DNA of 64,000 nt from Hydrogenovibrio kuenenii DSM 12350 (GTDB lineage Bacteria; Pseudomonadota; Gammaproteobacteria; Thiomicrospirales; Thiomicrospiraceae), in contig NZ_JAGP01000001.1 of assembly GCF_000526715.1 (NCBI RefSeq), forward strand, positions 2,294,001-2,358,000, given 5' to 3'. The position numbers and the translations under genes were made by a program. Of this stretch, positions 44,611-57,156 are shown piece after piece. The notes under the pieces are model-generated. The model had not been told where the DNA came from. It did no database searches and saw only the letters and a list, made by a program, of their open reading frames with translations. The first letter of the stretch is position 1. Every line of letters starts with the position of its first letter.

Positions 44611-45186
44611 ATGTCAGCTCGTCACACCCTATCTGTTGTTTTAATTTCTTTGCTAGGACTATTTGCTACTAAAGCAGCCTATGCAGATGACTACAAAGAA
44701 GCTCTAAAATCTTTTCAGTCAGTTGATGCCACTTCGCCATTTTTTAAAAATGCCTATGGTTATGCGATTTTTCCAAGTATCGGTAAAGCAGGATTTGTTA
44801 TCGGCGGCGCTTATGGTGAAGGCCGAGTTTATAAACACGGTACTTGGGTTGGCGACACCACCATGATGCAGGGCACTTTGGGCTTTCAGCTTGGTGGACA
44901 AGTCTTCAGTGAAATCATCTTCTTTAAAAACAAAGATGCTTATGATGACTTTACCCGTGAAGGCTTCGAATTTGGTGGAGAAGCTTCTGTGGTTGCCATT
45001 ACAGCTGGCGCCTCTGCATCGGCAGGCACAACAGGGGCAGGAACCGGTGCGAGTGGTGGCAGCAATAACGCAACAGGAAAAGCTGAGTACTATCGAGGCA
45101 TGGCGACTTTCACTATTGCCAAAGGCGGCTTAATGTACCAAGCAACGCTAGGTGGTCAGAAATTTACTTTTAAACCAAAAAAGTAA
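44611..45186 (+). CDS. SYLF-domain (YSC84-like) exported protein
   Basis: 191 residues. Signal peptide up to AYA (residue 25), then a single SYLF domain beginning AYGYAIFPSIGKAGFVIGGAYGEG. A Gly/Ala/Ser-rich loop (ASAGTTGAGTGASGG) near residues 135-150 is followed by the last strands. SYLF domains bind lipids and phosphoinositides in eukaryotes; bacterial roles are little known. It is seven bases ahead of the ChaN-like gene, so the two form an operon inserted between recF and gyrB. Confidence 0.85.
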   Translation: MSARHTLSVVLISLLGLFATKAAYADDYKEALKSFQSVDATSPFFKNAYGYAIFPSIGKAGFVIGGAYGEGRVYKHGTWVGDTTMMQGTLGFQLGGQVFSEIIFFKNKDAYDDFTREGFEFGGEASVVAITAGASASAGTTGAGTGASGGSNNATGKAEYYRGMATFTIAKGGLMYQATLGGQKFTFKPKK

Positions 45187-45192
45187 TGGCTC

Positions 45193-46179
45193 ATGCTTGG
45201 TCGCTTAACATCTTTAATACTTGCAATAGGCTTAATCACAAGCCTATTGCCCGTCTCTGCTTATAGCGCCCAAACCACTTATTCCCCTCTCAAAACCTTT
45301 TATAGCTTTGATCTCATCAACAGTAAAACCGGGAAACAACTTTCCGTCAGCGAACTCGCAAAGAAAATCACAAATGCCAATGTCATCTTTATCGGTGAAC
45401 TTCATGGTCATCAAGCGTCACATTTACTTGAAGCTGAGCTTCAATCTGCACTCTACGATTTACGACCTAGTCAAGTGCTATCTATGGAACAATTCAATCG
45501 TGACCACCAACAGGATATTGATCAATATTTAGATGGTGAGGTTGGCGAAAAAACCTTTATGCAACAAAGTGAAGCTTGGTCAAACTACAGTGGCAGCTAT
45601 CGCCCATTGATTGAATTCGCAAAGCGACACTTTTTACCGGTTATCGCAGCCAATGCCCCTTTTCAAACCGTGCGTTGTGTTGGTAGACAAGGAAAACCCT
45701 ATTTGCAAAAGCTTTCCTCAGAGGAAAAAGAGCAAATCGCTAATCAGCCTTTTATGAGCGATAGCGCTTATCAACAGAAATTTGCACAATTTCAATCCAT
45801 GGCAAAACCACACACTCAAAACCAAAAAGGGTTTGAAGCACAGCTTTTACGCGACAACACCATGGCGGAGTCTATCCTACAAGCGATCAAAGACAATCCA
45901 GGCGCGCAAATCATTCACACCAACGGCACCTTTCATAGCGCATCTCATTTAGGCACAGTTGCACTTTTGCATAAGCGTGCGCCAAAACTTAACATTGTGG
46001 TTATCAGTCCCATTGTGACAACTTCACCTGATAAGCCGCAGCTCCAAAAAACAGACTTGAAAAAAGGCGATTATGTCTATCTGATCCAATCGCTACCCGT
46101 CGATTACGTTCAGGCTAGTAAACGTAAAAAAGCCTTTGCCAAAATGTTCAAAGAAGCCAATGCCAAGGCTTGCCGCTAA
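45193..46179 (+). CDS. ChaN-family haem-binding-like exported protein
   Basis: 328 residues. N-terminal signal (SLILAIGLITSLLPVSAYS), then the ChaN domain with IGELHGHQASHLLEAEL and SMEQFNRDHQQDIDQYL, whose His and Tyr-like residues bind haem in Campylobacter ChaN, and IHTNGTFHSASHLG in the last third. No lipobox Cys is seen, so it is probably soluble in the periplasm. The haem link is known for few members only. Confidence 0.82.
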   Translation: MLGRLTSLILAIGLITSLLPVSAYSAQTTYSPLKTFYSFDLINSKTGKQLSVSELAKKITNANVIFIGELHGHQASHLLEAELQSALYDLRPSQVLSMEQFNRDHQQDIDQYLDGEVGEKTFMQQSEAWSNYSGSYRPLIEFAKRHFLPVIAANAPFQTVRCVGRQGKPYLQKLSSEEKEQIANQPFMSDSAYQQKFAQFQSMAKPHTQNQKGFEAQLLRDNTMAESILQAIKDNPGAQIIHTNGTFHSASHLGTVALLHKRAPKLNIVVISPIVTTSPDKPQLQKTDLKKGDYVYLIQSLPVDYVQASKRKKAFAKMFKEANAKACR

Positions 46180-46193
46180 TCATCATTTATCAC

Positions 46194-46213
46194 ACCCCAG
46201 CCTGGCAGGTTTT
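46194..46213 (+). repeat. dispersed element copy 7
   Basis: ACCCCAGCCTGGCAGGTTTT; with the bases to its left it is identical over more than 20 bases to copy 1 at 3061. Confidence 0.85.
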
Positions 46214-46227
46214 AAGCGACATAAAAA

Positions 46228-46247
46228 AAGCGGCTAATGCCGCTTTC
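46228..46247. terminator. bidirectional terminator between ChaN-like and rhodanese genes
   Basis: AAAGCGGC-TAAT-GCCGCTTT with A-run before and T-rich run after; serves both convergent genes. Confidence 0.85.
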
Positions 46248-46254
46248 TTTCAAG

Positions 46255-47106
46255 TTAAAAAGGTTTGCCTTCCTCTATCGGCAATTCTGGAATCCTTGAC
46301 CATTCATTCCAAGAACCGAAATAAAGTTTTACGTTTTCAATGCCCGCAGACTTTAAAGCCACTAGGGTATTTGATGCACGGGCGCCTTTGAAGCAATAAA
46401 GATACACTGGCGTGTCCTTTGTAATGCCCACGGTTTTACATTCTGCCAAAATCTCATCTGGTGTTTTGAACAAGGGAACGGTTCCAGGTTTCATCATACG
46501 ATACCATTCAATCCAAACCGCACCTGGCAGTCGTCCTTTCCTTGGGCAAAAATCTTTACCGTATGGCGAGGAGCTGTCCGCAATCCATTCGTCCACATCA
46601 CGAACATCCAGCATGGCGATTTCGCTTCCAAGCGCATTAAGTACGTCTTCCTTGCTGACCATTAAGCTATTGCCCGTTTCCTTAACAGGAAAAACGGTAC
46701 TTTGTGGCGCAGGAATCTCTGTACTAACAGCATATCCTTCAGCCAGCCATGATTGATAACCACCGTGGAGAATTGCGACTTTTTCATATCCCAAATAACT
46801 TAGCAGAAAATAACCACGGCATGACTGCCCAAAACCCGTTGCCATAGAGTCTTCATAAAAGACCGCCGTTTCTTCTCCTGAAAGTCCGGCCTCCCCAAAT
46901 GCTGAGGCAAAATTCTCTTTTAACTCCTGCAAACCTTCTGGCGTGGAGGTGGCTAAAAAAGTAAAAATAGAGTGAATATTTACGGCACCTGGAATATGCC
47001 CTTGCTCATAGGCTTCTGCAGATCTAGTATCAATAATGACCGTAGATGTTCCTGCTGTCAGCATTTCGTTGAGTTTGGACGCGTTGATAAGTACTTTATC
47101 CGACAT
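46255..47106 (-). CDS. two-domain sulfurtransferase (rhodanese / mercaptopyruvate type)
   Basis: 283 residues from ATG 47106, which has AGGAG eight bases before it (the frame runs 13 codons further without support). N-terminal inactive rhodanese domain (VIIDTRSAEAYEQGHIPGAVNI) and a C-terminal active domain with the persulfide loop YCFKGARAS. It moves sulfane sulfur between thiosulfate, mercaptopyruvate or persulfides and a thiol acceptor; in a sulfur oxidiser it may also detoxify cyanide. Convergent with the ChaN-like gene. Confidence 0.88.
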   Translation of the reverse strand: MSDKVLINASKLNEMLTAGTSTVIIDTRSAEAYEQGHIPGAVNIHSIFTFLATSTPEGLQELKENFASAFGEAGLSGEETAVFYEDSMATGFGQSCRGYFLLSYLGYEKVAILHGGYQSWLAEGYAVSTEIPAPQSTVFPVKETGNSLMVSKEDVLNALGSEIAMLDVRDVDEWIADSSSPYGKDFCPRKGRLPGAVWIEWYRMMKPGTVPLFKTPDEILAECKTVGITKDTPVYLYCFKGARASNTLVALKSAGIENVKLYFGSWNEWSRIPELPIEEGKPF

Positions 47107-50033
<2,927 letters not shown>

Positions 50034-50180
50034 ATAAGACCTACGAAAATTATCCGATCACAAGTATTAGTCATTTGCTAAGGCGTTGTTTGAGAAAGTT
50101 TCAACGACTTAGTAAAAGTGTCATTTGACAAAAAAACGATAAATCGGATTAAATACGCAAATTATTTTTTTAAACTTTAA

Positions 50181-50200
50181 ACCCCAGCCTGGCAGATTTT
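50181..50200 (+). repeat. dispersed element copy 9
   Basis: ACCCCAGCCTGGCAGATTTT between gyrB and prk. Confidence 0.88.
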
Positions 50201-50296
50201 TGGGTTTTATTTACAAATAAAACTTTAAAATTCAAGGGTTTGGATATGTTTGATCTACAGTATTGTAGTGAGAACATTTAGTTAAGGAGACTGAAA

Positions 50297-51238
50297 ATGT
50301 CAGTAGAACATCCAATTGTAACGGTTACTGGTTCTTCCGGTGCAGGTACATCTTTTGTAAAGCGCGCTGTAGAAAAAATCTTTGAACGTGAAAGCTTAAA
50401 CGTTGCTATCGTTGAAGGTGATAGTTACCACAAATACAGCCGTGTTGAAATGCGAGAAAAAGTGGCGGAGTCAAAAGCGAATGGTGGCCCTGTTCTGACT
50501 CACTTTTCTGAACATGCAAACGAGTTCGCTGAATTAGAAGCTCTATTTAAAGAATATAAAGAAAGCGCTACAGGTAAGCGTCGTTACTACATCCACAGTG
50601 ATGAAGAAGCGGTTGAACACAATGCACGTCTAGGAACTGACTTAGCACCTGGTGAATTCACTCCTTGGGAAGCGATTCCTGAAGGAACAGACATTTTGTT
50701 CTACGAAGGTCTTCACGGTATGGTTAAACGTATGGATCATGGTCCAAAAGAAGGTATGCACAATGTTGCACAATACGTTGACCTTGGTATCGGTGTTGCG
50801 CCATCAATCAACATTGAGTGGATGCAAAAAATCTACCGCGATACGTCAGAACGTCCTTATTCAGTTGAGCAAGTACGTGATGTAATCCTTGAGCGTATGC
50901 CTGACTATATTGAAACTATCGTTCCTCAATTCCACCGTACACACATCAACTTCCACCGTGTACCTTTAATTGATACGTCTGACCCTTTCTCAACTATGTC
51001 TCCAGATGCACCTATGGGTCCAGCACCAGAAGATTCATTGATTATCTGTCACGTACGTCACCAAGACATCGACTTGGAAGCGGTCAAAGATAAAATTCCT
51101 GGCGCTTTCCTACAAAACGCTGAGACTTTGGTTTGTAACGGTTCACACATGGTAACCGCTATGGATCTTATGATGTCTCCGATCATCCACAACTTGATCG
51201 AGAAAAAACGTGCTGCAATAGCTAGACAAAACGGTTAA
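50297..51238 (+). CDS. prk: phosphoribulokinase, class I
   Basis: 313 residues. P-loop VTGSSGAGTSFVKRA, then EGDSYHKYSR, HFSEHANEF, LFYEGLHGM and DLGIGVAPSINIEWMQKI are the class I (octameric, proteobacterial) hallmarks. It makes ribulose-1,5-bisphosphate from ribulose-5-phosphate and ATP for RuBisCO, so the host fixes CO2 by the Calvin cycle. The gene is monocistronic, with AAGGAG and its own terminator, and sits next to gyrB without other Calvin genes. A 5-base inverted repeat CTACA/TGTAG at about 50259-50272 could be part of its promoter control. Confidence 0.95.
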   Translation: MSVEHPIVTVTGSSGAGTSFVKRAVEKIFERESLNVAIVEGDSYHKYSRVEMREKVAESKANGGPVLTHFSEHANEFAELEALFKEYKESATGKRRYYIHSDEEAVEHNARLGTDLAPGEFTPWEAIPEGTDILFYEGLHGMVKRMDHGPKEGMHNVAQYVDLGIGVAPSINIEWMQKIYRDTSERPYSVEQVRDVILERMPDYIETIVPQFHRTHINFHRVPLIDTSDPFSTMSPDAPMGPAPEDSLIICHVRHQDIDLEAVKDKIPGAFLQNAETLVCNGSHMVTAMDLMMSPIIHNLIEKKRAAIARQNG

Positions 51239-51261
51239 TTCATTAACTGTTTAAACGTTTA

Positions 51262-51287
51262 AAAAACCCGCTTTTGCGGGTTTTTTT
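51262..51287 (+). terminator. rho-independent terminator of prk
   Basis: AAAAACCCGC-TTTT-GCGGGTTTTT with a T-run; also usable in reverse. Confidence 0.92.
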
Positions 51288-51314
51288 ATTTCTATATTCC
51301 GTCATAATAAACAT

Positions 51315-52190
51315 ATGACGGTTTTTCAATCAATGCCCAACTTATTGATAAAAAAGAGAATCAACTTTCTTCTCTGGGGAGTTAGCTTGTCTTTTTTAAA
51401 CTTCGATACCGCTTTCGCGAAACAGACTTTACCCAAATGGGAAATCGGGGTTGGTCCGGGTTTGCTTTCCTATGCGGATTATCCAGGGTCAAAAGAGCAA
51501 AATAATCTGATCTTGCCTTTTCCTTATATCACTTATAGGGGGAAAGACTTTGAAATAGACCAAAGAGAAGTTAAAAAACCCATGTATGAAATGGGCAGAA
51601 CAGAACTGGATTTAAGCTTATCCGGCACTGTTCCCGTATCCAGTAAGGACAACCAAGCACGTAAAGGCATGGACAATCTCGATGCATCGCTTGGTTTGGG
51701 ACCAGTGGTACGCTATCAACTTTATCACCATGATCTCAACCAATTTAAATTTGAGTGGCCGGTAAGATGGGTTATTGCGACTGATTTTCGCTCTTTGCAT
51801 GAAGAGGGTTTTATTTCAAAGCCTGGTTTCTATTACTACTTTCGTAAAAGCTATACACCGCGGCAACGCATTAAAATCACGCTTGGCACTACGGCAAATT
51901 TCGCTACTGCAAAAACCAACAACTATTTTTATGGGGTGAAAGCATCGGAAGCCACCTCAACCAGAAGTGCTTATCGAGCAACTGGAGGTTTTACGGGTTT
52001 TGGTTATGTTGCTCGAGTTAACTGGCATTTAAACGACTTTTGGCTCGGTGCCTTTTATCGATTCACCGATTTATCACAGTCTGTATTTCATGACAGTCCA
52101 TTAATCGAAACAACTAAAGCAGAAACTTTTGGTTTTGCCGTCACCTGGAATTTCTTTACCTCGAAAGAAACCGTCGAGGCTTTGGAATAG
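51315..52190 (+). CDS. MipA/OmpV family outer membrane protein
   Basis: 291 residues. A signal peptide ends near AFA (about residue 35); then WEIGVGPGLLSYADYPGSKEQ, the typical MipA/OmpV opening, and alternating beta strands up to an aromatic C-terminal region (FAVTWNFF). MipA is a scaffold for murein enzymes in E. coli; other members are porin-like. A second ATG at residue 7 could be the start, and no strong ribosome site marks either. Confidence 0.82.
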   Translation: MTVFQSMPNLLIKKRINFLLWGVSLSFLNFDTAFAKQTLPKWEIGVGPGLLSYADYPGSKEQNNLILPFPYITYRGKDFEIDQREVKKPMYEMGRTELDLSLSGTVPVSSKDNQARKGMDNLDASLGLGPVVRYQLYHHDLNQFKFEWPVRWVIATDFRSLHEEGFISKPGFYYYFRKSYTPRQRIKITLGTTANFATAKTNNYFYGVKASEATSTRSAYRATGGFTGFGYVARVNWHLNDFWLGAFYRFTDLSQSVFHDSPLIETTKAETFGFAVTWNFFTSKETVEALE

Positions 52191-52204
52191 GCTACCCAAC
52201 AAAC

Positions 52205-54109
52205 TTAACGCTTCACAGCTAAAGTAGCTTCCAATGAAATCGCATGGCCTAGCTTCTGTTCCATCTGCTTTTTAATGCGATCTATATCTCCACTCGATAA
52301 GGTTTTATGAGACACCAACGTCACACCGACAAAATCTGGGTTGTCGCCAGAAACATCCCGTACCTTAACATTTCTTACCTCAACGCCATCCACCGTCCAT
52401 CCTTCCAATGCGTAGACCATGCGCTGTTCCAATACCATCTTGTGGAAAGAAACCCCTAAAGGAATGCTCACCAAAATACCGAAGAGAAAGATGAGTATCA
52501 TGCCTTTCTTCGCCAAACGGAAAGGGCTGTATCCCATCAATAAAAAGGTCAATGCCGCTGCAAGGATAATGCCGACCAAGTTGGTGACAAACAACAAAAA
52601 TGCACCATAAAATACCGCAAAATCATGCCAACCTATCCCAATACCAGACACAGCTAAAGGCGGCACCAAAGCCACCGCTATCGCCACACCGGCCATACTT
52701 TTGGCAACTTCTGAACGTGCATTCGCATAAGCACCGGCAATGCCCGAAAAAATAGCGACCGCTAAATCTAAAATTGTCGGACTTAAACGCGTACTAATTT
52801 CATGGTTCATCGCATGCAAAGGGGTCAACAAGGTCAAAACCGTACCAAAACCTAGCGCCAATAAAATCCCAGTTACGAGCGTCTTACTACTCGTAATCAA
52901 GATATCACTATCTTGCCGCAACAAACCCATTGAGAAAGAAATAATCGGTGCCATCAAAGGCGCAAGGATCATCGCACCGATAATCACTGGCGCAGAATTT
53001 GCAAATAACCCAACCGTAGCCAAAAGCGTGGACAACACCATCAATACTAAGAACGTCTCTGACAACTTCGCATTTTCTTTTAACGTCACGAAGGTTTCTT
53101 TAACTTCTTCGAGATCCGTATGGTGAATCCACGGTAAAGGATATTTCACCAATTCTTCCACGGCTTGACCTTTTGGCAAGCCAGATACCCGTAATGACTC
53201 TTTTAAATCACCTTGGTTGTTCTTTTCCGGCAATGCCTTAGTCAAAAGCTTTAAAGCATTAGGCCGAACTTCTATCTCTAGTTTTTCTGCTGCTTGCATT
53301 TCACCGTTTAGATAAAAATCTAACTGCTGGCTTCCACTCACCGTTAGCTTGTCAGTCTTCACTGCACCAAGATAGCTTGGCAGACTATTGCTCTTTTTTG
53401 GCTTTGGAAAAATACGACCAATCAGAAAACGTACAACCTCCGAGATGCTTCTAGGCGCAAGAACGATGGCATTTAACATAGGTTCATCTTGTGGCATTTC
53501 GTCAACAATAGACTTAGTGAAATCACTATCCGAAGGACGATAAACCACGGCTACGCCCAAGGCTGCTGTGTTAATTGTGTTCTGCTTAGCAGTTTCTAAA
53601 CAATAAGGATTGAGGTGAGCGTGACTGAGATTAAACGTCAAAATAAATAGGTTTTTTATTTTACTGAAAAAACCCAAATCAACTTGAGCTGCCGGTGCCA
53701 TGGTTTCACGATTACCTAACATCACAGAACCAAAAACCAATTGGCCGTTACAAGTCATTAAATCTGCCAGGCAGGCCTCGTTAGTTGCAGCTTGAATATC
53801 AGCCAAAGCATCCGGTAACTTTTTATGGATGGGAAAAGTACGATAGAAACGAAGCATCTCAGGATGAGGCAAAAAACCGACCTGCCAGCTCTGCTCCGCC
53901 GCTAAAGATAAAAGCTTACCGAGCTGTACGTCACCTAGCCAGGTTAAAATGCGTGAGTCTTCAGCAAAAGAAAAATCGGGAGACGCTTCTGCTTGTAAAG
54001 GTTGTAATTCGACATCCCAATCCGCTAAAGAAGGCAAAATCGTTTCTTCAAATTCCGCTTGTTTATCGGCATCAAAAACGACTGTATAGTTGCATGCTTG
54101 TTCAGCCAC
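52205..54109 (-). CDS. DUF389 (TIGR00341-type) membrane protein with N-terminal extension
   Basis: 634 residues from a GTG at 54109 after GAGGAGG. The first 300 residues are soluble; parts (GFLPHPEMLRFY, YPLPWIHHTDLEE) look like the diacylglycerol-kinase-like region found fused to some DUF389 proteins, though the match is weak. The second half has about nine membrane helices with SAPVIIGAMILAPLMAPIISFSMGLLR and a C-terminal cytoplasmic tail. Function unknown. It carries an intragenic dispersed-element copy at 53761-53776. Confidence 0.8.
   Translation of the reverse strand: MAEQACNYTVVFDADKQAEFEETILPSLADWDVELQPLQAEASPDFSFAEDSRILTWLGDVQLGKLLSLAAEQSWQVGFLPHPEMLRFYRTFPIHKKLPDALADIQAATNEACLADLMTCNGQLVFGSVMLGNRETMAPAAQVDLGFFSKIKNLFILTFNLSHAHLNPYCLETAKQNTINTAALGVAVVYRPSDSDFTKSIVDEMPQDEPMLNAIVLAPRSISEVVRFLIGRIFPKPKKSNSLPSYLGAVKTDKLTVSGSQQLDFYLNGEMQAAEKLEIEVRPNALKLLTKALPEKNNQGDLKESLRVSGLPKGQAVEELVKYPLPWIHHTDLEEVKETFVTLKENAKLSETFLVLMVLSTLLATVGLFANSAPVIIGAMILAPLMAPIISFSMGLLRQDSDILITSSKTLVTGILLALGFGTVLTLLTPLHAMNHEISTRLSPTILDLAVAIFSGIAGAYANARSEVAKSMAGVAIAVALVPPLAVSGIGIGWHDFAVFYGAFLLFVTNLVGIILAAALTFLLMGYSPFRLAKKGMILIFLFGILVSIPLGVSFHKMVLEQRMVYALEGWTVDGVEVRNVKVRDVSGDNPDFVGVTLVSHKTLSSGDIDRIKKQMEQKLGHAISLEATLAVKR
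53761..53776 (-). repeat. dispersed element, intragenic copy in DUF389 gene
   Basis: The minus strand reads CCTGCCTGGCAGATTT, the same A-to-T variant of the core as the intergenic copy at 27769. Confidence 0.6.
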
Positions 54110-54158
54110 TTCGCCTCCTCATTGACTGTCATTCGACATAGGTATAGATTACGCTAAA

Positions 54159-54545
54159 TCAAAACCCTTTACTGAAATCTTCAATTTTTCGACGATCTCG
54201 CTTAGTAGGCCGCCCTGCGCCTTTATCCCGATAACCCACCAAAGCCATATCTGCCGTTGGTTTACGCTGGTTCAACTCTTCTTTATCTAACTGATAAAGT
54301 TTTTCAGCGGTTTCTGCATTGCCACGCTTGTCAGACAATTCCAATACGGTCACTTCAACCTGACGATGTGCTTGCGTTATACTCAGGCAATCACCGACAA
54401 CCAAGGTTTTACTTGGCTTCGGTTTTTGGCCGTTTAACACGACCTTTCCACCTTTAATCGCTTCCAATGCCGAACCACGCGTCTTAAAAAAACGCGCAGC
54501 CCAGAGCCATTTATCAACGCGAAGTTTATCAAGTGGTTCTGTCAA
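54159..54545 (-). CDS. hslR: S4-domain ribosome-associated heat-shock protein 15
   Basis: 128 residues (E. coli Hsp15 133). S4 domain LRVDKWLWAARFFKTRGSALEAIKGGKVVLNGQKPKPS, then a basic tail (GAGRPTKRDRRKIEDFSKGF). Hsp15 binds free 50S subunits carrying nascent chains and aids their recycling. It starts two bases after the hemF stop, so it is the second gene of that operon. Confidence 0.9.
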   Translation of the reverse strand: MTEPLDKLRVDKWLWAARFFKTRGSALEAIKGGKVVLNGQKPKPSKTLVVGDCLSITQAHRQVEVTVLELSDKRGNAETAEKLYQLDKEELNQRKPTADMALVGYRDKGAGRPTKRDRRKIEDFSKGF

Positions 54546-54547
54546 AG

Positions 54548-55498
<951 letters not shown>

Positions 55499-55595
55499 TC
55501 ATTTAATGACACCTATTTTATAGAAAACATCATGATTGTTTTTTAAAATATCCTTTAGACTTACTTACTCCAACTTTTACCTTAAAACCAGACAC

Positions 55596-56426
55596 ATGAT
55601 TTCAACCAATACGACTCAGCCAGCTAAAATTATTTTTTCACTCGTGATGTTTGCCTTGCTTGCAAGCTGCACCAGCAATGTGACAAAAAAAGGCACCGTT
55701 GGCGTAGAACGCAGCCAAATGATGCTGGTTTCCGAATCGGAAATGGAACAGGGTGCTGATAAAGCCTATGCTGACATCCTGGCAAAAGCCAAGAAAGAAA
55801 ATAAACTCAACAATAACCCTGCTGAGTTAAAACGCCTAAGAGCTATCGCCAACCGGCTCATTCCTCAAACCAAAGTATTTCGTGATGATGCGCCCAGCTG
55901 GCATTGGGAAGTCAATTTAATTCAATCAAAAGAGCTCAATGCCTGGTGTATGCCAGGGGGCAAGATTGCTTTTTACAGTGCGATTATCGACAAGCTGCAT
56001 TTAACCGATGATGAAATTGCCGCCATTATGGGGCATGAAATCTCTCATGCATTACGCGAGCATGGACGTGAAAGAGCCTCGGAAGCTATGGTTGGGCAAG
56101 CAGGATTGACCGCGCTTAGTTTAATTACGGGAATTCAGGGCCCAGCACTGGATGCCAGCAACATGGTCATGCAAGCTACCTTTATCCTGCCTAATAGTCG
56201 TACCCATGAACAAGAAGCAGACCGCATGGGCGTTGAACTTGCCGCTCGTGCTGGCTACAACCCTTATGCCGCAGTAAAGGTGTGGAAGAAAATGAGTGAG
56301 ATCTCCAAAAATGCGCCGCCGGAAATCCTCAGTACACACCCCTCAAATGCTTCACGCATTAAAGATCTTGAACACTACGCTAAGCTAGTGGAACCGCTTT
56401 ACTTAAAAGCAAAGCAGCACTCTTAA
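55596..56426 (+). CDS. M48-family zinc metallopeptidase, lipoprotein
   Basis: 276 residues from ATG 55596 (20 codons of frame upstream lack a ribosome site and would block the signal). Lipobox LASC at about residue 25; zinc-binding HEISHALREH (HExxH) and the third ligand Glu in NSRTHEQEADRMGVELAARAGY. It resembles LoiP/YcaL/BepA-type periplasmic proteases that police the outer membrane. Its stop overlaps the convergent tsaC gene by four bases. Confidence 0.9.
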   Translation: MISTNTTQPAKIIFSLVMFALLASCTSNVTKKGTVGVERSQMMLVSESEMEQGADKAYADILAKAKKENKLNNNPAELKRLRAIANRLIPQTKVFRDDAPSWHWEVNLIQSKELNAWCMPGGKIAFYSAIIDKLHLTDDEIAAIMGHEISHALREHGRERASEAMVGQAGLTALSLITGIQGPALDASNMVMQATFILPNSRTHEQEADRMGVELAARAGYNPYAAVKVWKKMSEISKNAPPEILSTHPSNASRIKDLEHYAKLVEPLYLKAKQHS

Positions 56427-56986
56427 CGCAACCTGACCATGGTTTGTGCATCCCAGATTTGAGAGGGCTCGGAGAGACCACTTAAGCTGCCTTCAAGAAT
56501 GGGAATATCGGGAAAGGTTTCATGACAAATTTCACGGCTTTTTATCGGGGGTTGACCGCTAAGATTCGCACTGGTGGAAACCAAAGGCATGTCCAAAGCT
56601 TCACACAAGGCTTTCACTTGCGGATGATGCGTAACACGAATGGCGACGGTATCTCGCCCACCGGTAACCCATTCAGGTACGACACTGGTAGCTGGCAAAA
56701 TCCAGGTGGTCGGTCTTAACGCAGATTCCCAAGCATTGAGTACACTTTGAGTCCAAGGCTGGTAGAAAATTTCGGCGAGAGATTTAACTTGTTGCACATT
56801 AGCAGCAATCAGTATCACGCCTTTTTCAAGTGGACGCTGTTTCAAATCAAGCAGTTTTTCAAAGGCCCGCTGATTAAATGGATCGCAGCCTAAACCATAC
56901 ACCCCTTCGGTTGGATAAGCGATTACCTCACCTGCTTTGATGTAGTCAACCGCTTGTTCTAAATGAATGTTTTTAACGTCGTTCAA
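56423..56986 (-). CDS. tsaC: threonylcarbamoyl-AMP synthase (Sua5/YciO/YrdC family)
   Basis: About 188 residues if a TTG at 56986 is used; this matches E. coli TsaC (190), whereas the frame could extend to an ATG at 57049 without a ribosome site. Motifs VIAYPTEGVYGLGCDPFN, KQRPLEKGVILIAA and PLVSTSANLSGQPP are present. It makes the threonylcarbamoyl-adenylate for t6A37 of ANN-decoding tRNAs. The start is the uncertain part; the function is not. Confidence 0.9.
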   Translation of the reverse strand: MNDVKNIHLEQAVDYIKAGEVIAYPTEGVYGLGCDPFNQRAFEKLLDLKQRPLEKGVILIAANVQQVKSLAEIFYQPWTQSVLNAWESALRPTTWILPATSVVPEWVTGGRDTVAIRVTHHPQVKALCEALDMPLVSTSANLSGQPPIKSREICHETFPDIPILEGSLSGLSEPSQIWDAQTMVRLR

Positions 56987-57156
56987 TGATGTTGTCTCAA
57001 ATATTTGTCGCCATTTTATCGGAATTGTCAGCAAAAATCCGTGTTCCATCTAATCTAATGATTTTATTCTCATTTCCTACTAAAAGGCTTGGTTGTTATA
57101 TTCATAAAGTTTATTTAATATGGGAAGTTAAATCATTATTATCTCAAACACAAAAG

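Noticed and set aside
56986-57156. 57-codon N-terminal extension of the GGDEF protein
   Set aside because: It overlaps the tsaC start on the other strand and lacks a ribosome site; the ATG at 57157 gives the normal short cytoplasmic start before the first membrane helix.
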